64,000 nucleotides of DNA, from the NCBI GenBank assembly GCA_023014365.1, contig JAEBUN010000031.1, forward strand, positions 310,001 through 374,000, read 5' to 3'. This DNA is from Lepiota brunneoincarnata (lineage: Eukaryota > Basidiomycota > Agaricomycetes > Agaricales > Agaricaceae). Position numbers and translations under genes: made by a program. Under the pieces are notes generated by a model. It saw nothing but the letters and a program-made list of their open reading frames with translations. It had not been told where the DNA came from and ran no database searches. Positions 43,835 to 55,059 of this stretch are shown piece after piece (the first letter of the stretch is position 1; each line of letters opens with the position of its first letter).

Positions 43835-44985
43835 ATGCTGCGAACAGTGTATGTATGATTATCAGCACGAGCAACCGTCGCTAACATCTACCTCAGAAAA
43901 CCACGCAATGCGCGCTCAAAAAGAGCGCTCGAGGCCCGGCAGTCCAAAGAGGTAGAGGACCCTCCGACGGTCGTCTTCGTCAAGGGCACACATACCGGCG
44001 AAGTGGTCAACAATGTGATGAAAGAACTCGTGCGTCCCCTTTTCATTCCTTACTCAAACGCGCCACTCATTTATCTTACTCAGATGTCCCTCAAACGCCC
44101 GTACGCGATCGCCTTTAACAAGAAAAACGTTATCCACCCTTTTGATTCCGCTTCCAACTCTGTCGCTTCACTAGAATTCTGGTCCGCAAAAAACGATGCC
44201 TCGCTCTTCCTCATAGGCCAATCAACAAAAAAACGACCTGATTGCCTCACGTTCGTGCGAATGTTCGATGGCCGTGTGCTAGATATGATTGAAGTCGGCA
44301 TCGAAAAATATGCCGGCATGGCTGAATTCAAGGCATGTCTCTGCTCCCAGTAAAGCTCCCCACCTAACATCTACCCCCCCAGACACCAAAATCGACTCCG
44401 GGACACAAGCCCCTCCTCCATTTCGCCTCTGACCTCTTCGAAACCCACCCTCGTTTCGCACAACTCAAATCCATGCTCATCTCCTTCTTCAACGGCGAGA
44501 CCATTGAATCAATATGCCTCCCCGGCATCGAGCACGTAATAAGCGTCACTCTCGGTCCAACCCCTCAAAACCTCACTACTGCAACTCCCACTGACCCCAC
44601 CAATCCCACCATCCCAGATGATCCCACTGTGCTTCCCAAAATCCACATACGCACCTACACCATCAAACTAAAAGCTTCAGGCACCCGTGTACCCAATGTT
44701 GAACTCATCCCCATGGGCCCCTCACTCGATCTAGTTCTACGACGACATCAACCTCCCGATCCTGAGCTCCTCAAGCAGGCTCTTAGACGACCAAAACTCA
44801 AGAAACAGGATGTCGAGAAGGGTTTGGGCAAGAAGAGGAAAAACATGGAAGTCGACGATATGGGAGATCTGAGAGGACGGGTACACGTCGCCAAACAGGA
44901 CCTCTCAAAGCTGCAGACGAGGAAAATGAAGGGCTTGAAATCGAGGTACGACGAGGAAGATATGATGGAGGTCGACGCGAGCTAA
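43835..44985 (+). CDS. RPF2: ribosome production factor 2 (Brix domain), 4 exons, 332 aa
   Basis: Exons 43835-43848, 43897-44029, 44084-44332 and 44383-44985 total 999 nt. Rpf2 works in the nucleolus with Rrs1 to load the 5S RNP (5S RNA, uL5, uL18) on pre-60S particles. The start M-L-R-T-V-K-P-R-N-A-R-S-K-R-A-L-E is diagnostic. The Brix domain covers most of the rest (H-P-F-D near 44138; S-K-N-D-A-S-L-F-L-I-G-Q-like block near 44190; P-L-L-H-F-A-S-D-L-F-E near 44410; I-H-I-R-T-Y-T near 44643). The C-terminus is Lys/Arg-rich with an acidic end. Exon 1 is only 14 nt. Intron 3 (44333-44382) begins GC and ends AG; the reading frame and the family sequence F-K-T-P-K-S-T-P-G-H-K require that donor. 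Confidence 0.94.
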
Positions 44986-45557
44986 GAAGAGAAGCAGCGG
45001 GTCGTATAGCACTGCGAGCGGTCTGTACGATTTTGTACCTCTTATGTTACATCATTTACCAGATGCCCAACCTGAACACGCAAAGTTCAAGGAATTCAGG
45101 AACTCAATAGGGCACTTTGTCGTTGGCTGTCTTCCCGAGGTACACTGTTTCCTTCCTCATGATCTGGAACAGTGTTGTACCTCATGGGCTGCTTCCAGCA
45201 CTGGAATGGACGAGCCTGGCGGGTGAAACGTTCTCGTAATTCAGTGATTGCTCCTACGATTTAGAAAATTTCCCGACAGTCCAAGTACAAGCAGAGAGCA
45301 GGGTCGTAGACCGTCATTCAACAAGTGTAATGCCACCGTGTTTGACTGAGCAAAATGTACTTCCGTGTTTTGCATGCTTTTCCTGCCACTGCTTCGACTT
45401 ACAAGTAACGATACATTCAACTCCTATATCGTCCACGCCTAGTGATCCCGGCCAATGAACCAGGCGCCCTATCAGTCTCCCTCTTGATGAGCTGGATATC
45501 TTCCACCCGATACAAAGCGCCATATGAAAAGAGGGATCTTAGTGAAGGACAGCGACA
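44986..45557. other. convergent intergenic region after RPF2
   Basis: These 572 bp lie between the stops of RPF2 and the TPR-CHAT gene. I see no frame with coding character, no RNA gene and no repeat. Confidence 0.5.
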
Positions 45558-48500
45558 TCATACACCATAATGTACAAAAGGCACCCAGGAATAAAACGAG
45601 TCCTGTCCAGACATTCGCAACTCCTTCACCCCTTCATGCAACGCTCGGGCAGCCTGCTCGCTATTTGGGTCCTCTCCGGAAAGAAGGTATCTATATACTT
45701 TTTCAGCAACGAATGGAGCCACCTCGTCCGGTATTGACCACATCGTTCCAATGATACCTCGATATCCTGCTCCCAGCATCGCACCAGTGATATGCACTGC
45801 CTCATCCGATGTTTTTTCGTCCCCCTTAGCGGTTTCGCAAGCTGACAAAAATGCAAAGTCGGCAGTGGCAAATGGTTTGGCAATGATATCTGTGACCATC
45901 AAACGCCGGTCGTGAAGCTGGAGACCACTCCTCGTGGGCTCTTGCACATCCTGGGTGGCGGGACACGCAAAGTGCATCCAGCTGCCCTTCGCCATACTAG
46001 CAAGCACTCGTTCCACTGTCGCCTGCTCGTCTCGAATTGCTTCAAATCTCCATCTCGAGTCGGGAGGGAAAAGCTTTTCTATCTCCGTCAGTTCTATTTC
46101 AGCCCCTAGAAGTGGCATGGAACCTGGAGGGTTGATCATGGCGATACCGACAAGTTTATCAAATGGTTGTGGTTTTACCGCTCTTGCCTCCAGTAAGGCA
46201 TTGACTGTCGGGATATATGACGACACGACATAGTTTGATGTCTCATCCCTCCCACCCGGAATTTCGCGGCCTGCAGCATGTAGCGGAAGGAACATGAGGG
46301 GACCTGTCGGACACCACCAAATGCGAGGAAGGTGCAGGGCGTCCGATACTCCTGCCTGCAATTGATATCAGTGGGTACATTCCATCTACGATGATTTACC
46401 TCTCACCCTCAAGTCTAAATCTTGAAGAATAGGATATACTGTGCTTGAATAGAGCATCTCAAGAATCCCTGCTATACGCGAACCACTCGTGGTGACTGGA
46501 GCATCGGCAAGCTCCTCTCGTCTAGCGGATTGAGGATCTGCAAGATATTCCCCCAGCGACTCTCGCATCTTCTCCACATCGTCGTAACGTAGCTTATCCA
46601 ATGGGAGATGGCGCACTTCGTTTCTGCCTGGTTCGAGTACCAATGCATCGCAGCGACGTTGATGGACGTTGATGACAACGACAGGACCTGAGTCTGCAGC
46701 TTTCTTCAGAACCGAGACCTTTTTCGGTAAAAGAAAGTCTTCGAATCCTGGAACCAATCGGATCCTGCCCACGAGCGAATTCCATTTCTCCGCAAGGGAA
46801 TAATGGTGTAGAGTTGATTCCTCAGGGGTGGTTGTGACATCAGTAGATAGTTCCACCAGCTGCTCTCCGGTGACTGCACCCTGGAGTTCATTTGAGACTT
46901 GCGCAAACTCTAACGTAGATGTCTGGGTGAGCTTGACGGAGGTCAACGACGGAAGTGCGGAGGCTGAATAACTGATTCCAGACAACTGAACGTCCTTGTT
47001 CAAGCCACTCCAGGGCAAGGTCCGGCATCCCAACATCAAGGGCAAACGCAGCTGCCTCTCTCGGAATATCACCAAGATTGTTAATCTGCAAATGGCGTTT
47101 TGTGATGGGATCTCCTATCCAAGCAACCTGTGGGATGAGATCGATGGCTCGACGGTATGCGACCAAGGCGGAAGGTGGATCCCGCTTGGCTTCTAAGCGT
47201 GCCCACCATCGAGCTGCATGGAATCGGGGCAAAGGCGGGCCAATGTTGGAGATTGAGGCCAACTGAAAATGTGAAATTGCCTCGGCTAGGTCGTTTGGCG
47301 ACTTGGTATGTTCAAACAAACTGTGGAGAGAATTTCCGAGGTTGTTGAGATGCCTCGGTCTACTAGGGTGACCATTCGGGGTGAGCGACACTGCTTGCCG
47401 TTGATTCTTGATTGCTTCTTCAAGGTCATCGAACGTACCAACCCGTTCGAACCGATTGTGTAAGGGAACGCCAAGGCTGTTGAGCCTCTCCGGTTTGGCA
47501 GGGTGATCGTTTGGGGTGAGCAACACCGCCTGCCGCTGGTTTGCTATCGCCTCATCAAGGTCACTCAGCGACCCCGTATGCCTAAACCGACTGTGGAAGG
47601 AGTTCCCGAGGTTGTTGAACCACCTTGGTTTACTAGGATGACCATCCGTGGTGAGTAACACCGCCTCCCCTTGATTCCTGATTGCTTCTTCAAGGTCGTT
47701 GAGCACCCCTGTGTACTCGAAACGACTGTGGAAGCAAGTCCCGAGGTTATTGAGCCTTTCTGGTTTGGCAGGATGGCCATTTGGAGTGAGCGATACTGCT
47801 TGCCATTGATTCTCGATCGCCCCCTCGAGGTCACTCGGCATCCCTATACGTTGGAATCGACTGAGGAAGGAACCCCCAAGGCTGTTGAGCAACCTGGGTT
47901 TACTGGACTGATCATCTGAGGTGAGCAACACTGCTTGCTGTTGATTTTTGATCGCTTCCTCGAGATCACTGAGCACCCCTGTATGCTCAAACCGACTGTG
48001 GAGGCAAGTCCCTAGACTATCGAGTCTCTCCGGTTTTGCAGGGTGATCGTCTGGGGTGAGCAACACCGCCTGCCGTTGATTCGCAATTGCCTCCTCAAGG
48101 TCCCTCGTCATCCCTGTGCGCCGAAACCGACTGTGGAAGGAGTTCCCGAGGCTGTTGAGCAACCTCGGTTTACTAGGGTGGTCGTCAGGAGTGAGGGACA
48201 GTGCCTGCCGTTGATCCTCGATCACCTCTTCAAGGTCACTGAGCATCCCTGTATGCTCAAAACGGCTGTGGAAACAAGTTCCAAGGTTGTCGAGCCACCT
48301 CGGTTTAACAGGGTGGTCATCTGGGATGAGTAGCAGGGCCTGTCGTCGATTTTTGATCGCCTCCTCGAGGTCACTCAGCATCCCTGTGCGCTCAAACCGA
48401 CTCTGGAAAAAATTCGCAAGGTCGATGAGTTGTGTCAACTTATCAGGGCGTACATCCTGAGCGAGCGATGTTGCCCGTCCCCAATTCCCGACAGTTTCGT

Positions 48501-48923
48501 CGGGTTCTGCCTCATCGGCGGGCACCAGTGTTTGGTCGTTGGTCTCTTCAGATTTGAGCATAACCTCCACACGCTGAGAGCCGGCATCCATCTCTGGGAC
48601 GGGCCTTGACAAGTCACTAAACGAATACAGAACCACCTCATGGCGCGTAGGTATGGGGCTGCATTCGGGGATAGGATTGACATCCACACCAGGGCTCATA
48701 CCTAGCGAGCGTTGAGACTCGTCCTACGCCACTTATTAAGTGACCACAAACAATCATGGAGGCCGCGAATACTCACAAGTATGGGAAGAGCCCCTTCTGT
48801 GCCAATGTCCTCGGTGACGTGCTCGCGATCGTGTACTGAGTATAGGACCTCAGGGAGGGAATACAGGTTAATGGAATATTGCCTTGGAGATGGAGGGACC
48901 TCTGGAATTTCGTCGAGTGGCAT
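45558..48923 (-). pseudogene. TPR-CHAT protein (separase-like fold), one-base frameshift and CHAT His replaced
   Basis: Exons (minus): 48923-48777, 48717-46407, 46355-45558. Without the frameshift the product would be about 1,084 aa. The start is the first ATG in frame (M-P-L-D-E-I-P). Residues near 130-500 are eight 45-residue tetratricopeptide units plus a partial ninth, each with S-R-F-E-x-T-G and D-L-E-E-A-I. A helical linker (P-G-F-E-D-F-L-L-P near 46735) leads to the CHAT domain (L-P-R-I-W-W-C-P-T-G-P-L near 46330). CHAT is a caspase/separase-like peptidase fold common in Agaricomycete TPR proteins. The Cys box is intact (F-L-S-A-C-E-T-A near 45840) but the His box reads H-F-A-C-P-A-T-Q instead of H-F-A-C-H-G-T-Q. 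The long exon is 2,311 nt (3n+1): an extra base near 46915 shifts the frame. It is likely a pseudogene, or a pseudoenzyme if the extra base is a sequencing error. Confidence 0.85.
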
Positions 48924-50042
48924 GTTTCCCAACTCTGCGAAGTTCTGGTGTGTTGAAAAGGGAAAACTATCCGCCAAAGGATTTGGGGAAGTTAAACGTT
49001 CGAACGATACTTATCTGATGCCTTCCCAGTTCTCTCCTGATTAGACCAGAAGCTCCCACGGCAAGCAAGTGGGGATGAATGTCACTTGGCTTCGCCTCAG
49101 CCCTGACGTATCATTGATTATCTATTCATATCCAAATAGAAGGCGTGTGTGCTAACTTGATTTGGAGTCTGGGCACTGCACAAGCTGTAGAGAGCGCATG
49201 ATTCCTGATTTATTCAGCGTGCGTACTCCCAGAAAAAAGCGATTTGTTTGCGAAATCGCACTGAGTGAGAAGTTTAAAGGGTAGATCAAAGCGGGACTCA
49301 GTCAGGCATTCCAGATTGGAATTCCTTCGGGACGAGCCTTCCGGTTCCCCTCCAGAGGAAGATTTAGTATTCAGATATTTCTATAAATTTCCAGATTCAG
49401 GTTGCAGTCTCTAATTGCATCCACAAGGCTTCACAGCCATTTCTAGATGAGAGGCTGTCTATGTAATCTCAGACGAGTGGCAAAGGTCAATTGCAGCATG
49501 CTGCAAGGCAGTGGTAGTGATAACCCCGGTCCAGAACCGACTTATACATTCCCTGTAGCACGGTGCCAGTTTCTACAAAGCCATAGCTGTCCTAGTGGCT
49601 TTAGAGTATCCTTGAGGAGCTGGGAACTGGAGGGGTAAAAATCAAGAAATGTCCGAAAACCATTGTTTGTCGCGATTTGAGGCCAGAGGCAGGATCCGGA
49701 CAAATTTGTCAAAGCCAGTAGAGGTCGGAGGAAAGTGGGATAAAACCGCCAAAAATTGGCCCCGACCTTTATAGGGATTTTCGAGGTCCCGAGCTCCTCA
49801 GTCTTCTCATGAGGCTGGGTGGGCGTGACAACTGGTAGTCCGGTTTGCCCGCGGAGTGTTTTACCTTACCATCGTGCCAACCTTGCTTGGTGGTAATATT
49901 CTATGTGCTCGCCCGCATCATCCTTCTGGGACTTGTGTTCACCACTCTGCGCGCCTTTCTGTTAGGTGCATATGCAAACATCGAATAAACCACATTTGTC
50001 CCCTCGCAACCACCATGTTTCGGAAATATTTCATCCGTATGG
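48924..50042. other. gene-free region upstream of TPR-CHAT gene
   Basis: No frame with coding character, tRNA or terminal repeat was seen on either strand. The first 150 bp upstream of 48923 would hold the TPR-CHAT promoter. The remainder is moderate-GC unique-looking sequence. Confidence 0.5.
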
Positions 50043-51453
50043 TAGGGTTGCCAAAGTTCGGTTCAGAACTTCGGTTCGAACCTGAACCTCCTGAACTGAA
50101 CCCAAAGGTTCAGTCCGGTTCAGGTTCAGGTTTGAACCTTGGCCTGCCGACTCGGTTCAAGGTTCAGGCATAAGTATAGGGAGCCTGAACGCGTTCGAAC
50201 GCACTGCGGCAACCAGAGAGGGAGTGGGAGGGAGGCAGTGTGATGTTTGGCCTATATGTCGGAAACGATAGCCCCGATTGGCTAGCAATTTTCACCGTTT
50301 GATAGCCGCTGTTAATGGCTCTCGAACGCGCTGCTTTGCATTCTGATTGACCCACTCCTTCTCTCATCATCACCATCAACATCCCCCACCTTCCATCCTC
50401 ATTTGGTGACTTCACACCATGCTGTTGGTTGCATTGTTACCACCATTCCATGCAGAGCTTTAAGTGGTTCTTATGCCCTATAGCAAAGCTTGACCAATGT
50501 GCTCTTTGTGGAGAAAAATGCATTTTGGTGTACATCACCACTTTCACACAGATGTCTCTATTCTGGGGCCATTTCCCAATGCCTTGGGACATGCCAGCCC
50601 ACATCTGGAAGGGCTCTACCACATCTTTCCAATGAGCTCACTCATGTCTGGCTGTACTTGGTGGTTGCCTTGCAATTTAAGGAACTCTGTCACTCCCATC
50701 ACCTCTTCTCCCTTGCTGGTCCTTATTTACCTAGATACCCTATTTACTCTTTGGCTGTCACATATATCACAGTAGTTCTTTTGCATTGTACAATCCATGT
50801 ACTGTTCAGATGATTCTGACTGATGTAAATTAACTCACCCTGTAGTCACTCAATTACACATTGGCACTGCAGTGGCAGTGTTACTTGATTATGTGCTGCT
50901 TGATTATCCAATATTGAACCTGGTGGGCTATTGTTGATTTTCATTCTGTTCTCACTTTTTTCCTCTCATGATATATTCCAAGAGTCAAATGAGTATTTAA
51001 GTGCTGATATTGAACCAGTTGAAGATGTTATAGTACAGTGAGCAAGTAAGTTCTTCTCATTGGAGAGCCTCATTGCTTTACTGATTTATTATTTAGCTCA
51101 GCCATGTCAGGTACCCAACTCTTGGGTGTATGGCAAGAGACTATTTGGCAGGATCCTCAGTAGTCTCTAAGAGAGTATACTTACTTGCAATTTTCTCCAA
51201 GCTAATATCTTCACAGCTTCACAAATTGCAAAGATGGATATAGGACTGGAATTCTGGGTGATGGAGTGAAATTAAAGAATAGGAACCTAAAAAATAGATT
51301 TTTGAATAGTTTAATTATAAAATAAACTTTGATTTAGCCATTTTATAAAAAAGTTCAGGTTCAGGTCCAGGTTCAGAAATTCTGAAAGGGTTCAGGTTCA
51401 GGTTCAGACCAAAGGAGTGCTGAACTGAACTGAACTGAACTTTGGCACCCCTA
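50043..51453. mobile_element. hAT-like terminal-inverted-repeat element (1.4 kb), non-autonomous or decayed
   Basis: The left end reads TAGGGTTGCCAAAGTTCGGT and the right end, in reverse complement, TAGGGGTGCCAAAGTTCAGT. The ends are thus about 19-bp near-perfect inverted repeats of hAT type. Subterminal GGTTCA/TGAACC repeats are dense at both ends, as in hAT elements. The interior is AT-rich with no full transposase; S-N-E-Y-L-S-A-D-I-E-P-V-E-D near 50985 is faintly like the C-terminal dimerisation region. No 8-bp target duplication is present (CCGTATGG against CCAGTTGC), so a flank has probably been rearranged. Confidence 0.55.
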
Positions 51454-51590
51454 CCAGTTGCCATTGGTTCTTGATTGCCTCCTCAGTGTCATTGAGTGCT
51501 CCTGACTGTTGAGAGTGACTGTAGAAGGAAGCCACAAGGTTGTGGTGCCAATTTTTCTGAGATGCAGAAATGCTGTTCCCCATTGCCATC
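51454..51590 (-). pseudogene. relic of a TPR unit related to the TPR-CHAT gene
   Basis: On the minus strand H-H-N-L-V-A-S-F-Y-S-H-S-Q-Q-S-G-A-L-N-D and then E-E-A-I-K-N-Q-W-Q match one 45-residue unit of the gene at 45558-48923 (N-L-G-x-S-F-H-S-R-F...D-L-E-E-A-I-K-N-Q). It ends at the hAT-like element. No other part of that paralogue is seen. Confidence 0.6.
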
Positions 51591-52479
51591 TAATCACTGT
51601 CCAGGTGGGCAAATGATTTGGACCAAAGCTAGGGATAATATTGCTTTACGTAGGTGAGGCAGACAATACAACTAGGCACACAATTAGCCAGGGGTAAAGA
51701 TAGGAATAAACATGTACTTACTCAGTGTGAGAGAAACTGGCTAGGTGGGCCTGGCATAGTGCTGTTGGGTCTGGGAATATTGGTCATACTTTCCCACTCA
51801 ACTGAAGCCAAAATTAGACCACAACAGGAATGAGTCCAGGCAAGAACCCTATTTGCGTGGGCTAAATCAGTCAAGTTATTTCTAGTACACATGTTATACA
51901 GGACAATCCACATTGGCTGAGGTCAATTGTCTGGCAAGACTGGACTGGCAATTCATCATGCATTCAGGAACAAAACTTGCAAGTAGCCTTGTTGGACCAG
52001 ACCCAGCAGGGTGGAGTCCGAAACAAATGGGGGAGTGGTGATGGTGATTCCTTTTACCAGCACAGATGCAATGAGGTGATAACAGAGCTGAAAAGCCAAA
52101 AGGTAGGCAGACTTTTGGATTTGCATGGCAACAAATGCGGCATCTGATATCAACACTTGAATATTTGAAGGAATAATAAGAGACCCTGTATACAAGCAAT
52201 CCGGTGGGGGGGAAAGTAGGGGATATAAACCCGGCAAGGAAAAGTAGGCCGAAGAGTGGTTGAAGGCTGAAGGCAAAGGAAAAGCTGAGCACCTGGCAAG
52301 ACACCGAGACCCCTGTTCCCCTGTTCCCAGCCTATCTAGTACCGAGCTTTGTCGAGTATTGCTTATGCTCTCTTCATTTCAACTTATTAAACTCGCTTAT
52401 TAAAACACCTATTTTATCTGGACCCCCTCACAGCACAGAGGCAGAAGAACGGGCACTCTCTGGGCTGCAGGAACTTGAG
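51591..52479. other. gene-free stretch with possible solo LTR
   Basis: A segment from TGTTGGACCAG (51990) to CACAGCACA (about 52437) has TG...CA ends, TATAAACCC near 52218 and a T/A-rich 3' part. No 5-bp duplication flanks it, so the call is weak. A 136-codon minus frame here is hydrophobic and Cys-rich without a domain; I do not call it. Confidence 0.25.
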
Positions 52480-53450
52480 TGGTGTCTATCCACTTAGAAA
52501 TGGATAAAGAGGCGATGCTGCCCAGGCTCATCAGAGTTTCGGTAACTAGAACACCCAATCAGAATTTCGTTGGTATCTAATAAGAAATGTGTGCTGAGGT
52601 GTGGATGATTGCTCAGTACGGTTCTGGTTGGCTGCATCTACTGCTCTCTTATTTAGGTGGAGCCCCCATGTCCCTGCTGTTTTACCCACTTCTCATCAAG
52701 GGTGTGAACTCAAACACCATTTCACATTCATCCTTTGCCCCCGCCACTCTCATCATCTATGACTAACATTGATTGCGTTGTATTATTGGTGTGATACGGC
52801 TCTTCCAGTAAAGGGGTGCTAGTTACTGTTGTCCCCCATATCATTCCTGCCCCTATTCTCCTACAAGCTCAGGATCTCGTCCAGATCGTCTCCTGGTCTC
52901 TGGGAATTATCTGAGAAGCAGTCAAGTGGGTGTACATATGTTGGTGTTTGATGAGAACTTCAGATGGAGTAAAGTGACTGGTGACCACAGAAGTGGATCA
53001 AAGAATATGAAACTGTGCATGGCCACAGACATGCCTGTGATGGACAACATCCGCTTGCATTCGCTTCCTGGACCTCCAGTAGCCAACCACCCCTTCCAGT
53101 GGTAGGCCTTCCACCCAAGTCGGAGATGCCTCAAGTCTGTCATCCCAGTGATGTTTACCCTGCCACCGTGGAGAAGGATTGACAGCAACATCCAGTAGCC
53201 TACGAGTGCCGAGAGACAAATGGGTACCACTCTAGGCTCAGGATGGTGTTGGTGATAATTTCGAAATTTAGTTGCAAGCTGTGCAACACTGAGGGTGAAA
53301 GATAGTGCGACAAAAGGGAAGAAGAGAAACGAACAGAGGCAAAAGCAGCAGGAAAGTTTTCTTCGTATGCTGCAGGGTTCTCGACAAATCAAAAATCTAA
53401 TAGAGGGAATTAGACCAGTGATGGAGCTCAGTACTGGGTAGGTTGGTGTG
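52480..53450. repeat. dispersed repeat family U, copy 1
   Basis: Blocks such as CTCATCATCTATGACTAACA near 52752 and CGTCTCCTGGTCTCTGGGAA near 52886 recur in the same order at 60960-61230 and 61775-61940. On the minus strand two copies also share D-x-N-x-I-L-(L/I)-G-x-S-x-Y (near 52565 and 61670). The minus strand holds a hydrophobic 202-codon frame (52922-53530). It may be decayed copies of a gene or a mobile element; I do not recognise it. Confidence 0.5.
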
Positions 53451-54756
53451 AGGGTTATGAGCTTGATGAAAGCCTCGAAGACCCCAATGGTGAGGCAGAG
53501 AAGGAACGCCGACAGGTTAGTGGGCGCCAACCATACCTCCTCTCTCCCTCATAATCTCTTTGACACAATGCATCTTATCACTGATTTGAGCCACATTGAC
53601 CATCCAGTGCTGGGTCAATACTCATCAACATTACCAGTCTCGAAAATGGCCAACAGTGGTTGCCGGAGTTCCTGACGGAAGCCAATCTGTCTTTGTGGGC
53701 ACATGTCTAGTATTGAGGCTCATAAGCAAGTCTATTACTTTCTTGACATAATGCCAAACGTGTCCAGTCCAAAAATTGGCCAATGACTTCTGTCCTTGCC
53801 TCATAGCATCTGTTGAACCACTTCATGATGACTCTTAGAGGGGGCACAACCACCTCGCAGTCCTTGATCGGTACAGGGTGGATGCACCATTCACGTTCAG
53901 GCCGTTCCCAGAAATTGTTGAACCACCATCTTCGGAAGCCTCTGTGGCACAGTGGGAGGAGAACTGTGTGCACTATCTACCAAGAGACAGGTGGAATGGA
54001 GAAATCAACCTCTGCATCCCCTTTGCGTGTGGGGAGGTCCCTGATTATCAATTTTGTGGACACCCTGTTTCTAGTCTAAAGGTTGATGTTGGATAGCCAC
54101 TTGTTCTAGTCAGATTGTCCAACTCTCATTGCATATGAAAAAGAAAATACATCCAAAACAAAATAGTTCTCATTTATTCGTTTCTGAATGCTAAATGAAC
54201 AGATAGAAAAAGAGTATAATACTGTAAAGTGCAGGATCCTGCGCCTTTACATACTTTATACAGTATTAAGTAGCCACATCTGTATTTAGATACCCCAGCC
54301 TCCAACGATGAGGGTGTCTCTGCTGCCATAAGACCTCCGTTAGGCCCCAATGTAACCAACCTACGGTTTCTCTCTCTCGGTCTTGCCCCCACTCACCTTC
54401 ACGTTGTAACATTATCATTTGTATGAGGTCGAGAAGATAAGGGCCATCATTGTTTTGTCGGTCACACCTCACATTTATGACTGGTTTGGAGTCGGAATAT
54501 CTTCCCTTCACCACCCACAAGCAATCAATAGCTAAGGAAATTCAAGCCATCCATCACATTTAATTAAGCTCTGACCACTAGATAATGTGAATATGAAATT
54601 CCTGCCTGAACAAGAACTCCTGATATTTTCTTTGACCCTGAGGACCCTTGAGCAGCCTGGGCTGCGATGGGGGAACTTATGTGCATTTCACCCTTGCAAA
54701 GGGGCTCATCAGAAGGCTTGACCGCTGCTGTAACCCACCTTGGCTCATGTAGCAAC
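53451..54756. other. gene-free stretch left of copia element H
   Basis: Short frames on both strands (for example 53878-54096 plus) carry no domain I recognise. No RNA gene or terminal repeat was found. Confidence 0.45.
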
Positions 54757-54761
54757 AGAAT

Positions 54762-55052
54762 TATTGGTAGACATACTGTAGTAGGTTTAGTGAGACTAGT
54801 TTTTCTAGCTAGTGTAAACTACTCACCTCAGTGTCATGCTCGTTTTGTGAACTGCTGAGGTGTGTTGGTAAGCTAATTCTTTTTTATACATTGAGGACAA
54901 GAACTGTATAGTTGTAAAAAACAGAACACTGGCACACAGAATATGAAATAAGTGTGTGCTGGTGTGTGTGCAGAGCGACTCTGCTTTTGTTGAGTCCAAA
55001 AACAGAAGTGACCAAAGTCACTGTGTCTTGCCGACACTGCATCTCACCAACA
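54762..55052 (-). repeat. 3' LTR of copia element H (291 bp)
   Basis: It is about 51 bp longer than the 5' LTR, the extra bases lying near 54771-54821. Across the shared part almost every difference is TG or CA here against CG in the other copy. Confidence 0.88.
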
Positions 55053-55059
55053 CTCCCCC

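Noticed and set aside
52922..53530. 202-codon hydrophobic minus-strand frame as a membrane protein gene
   Set aside because: It lies in dispersed repeat family U, the other copies do not keep the frame open, and no family is recognised.
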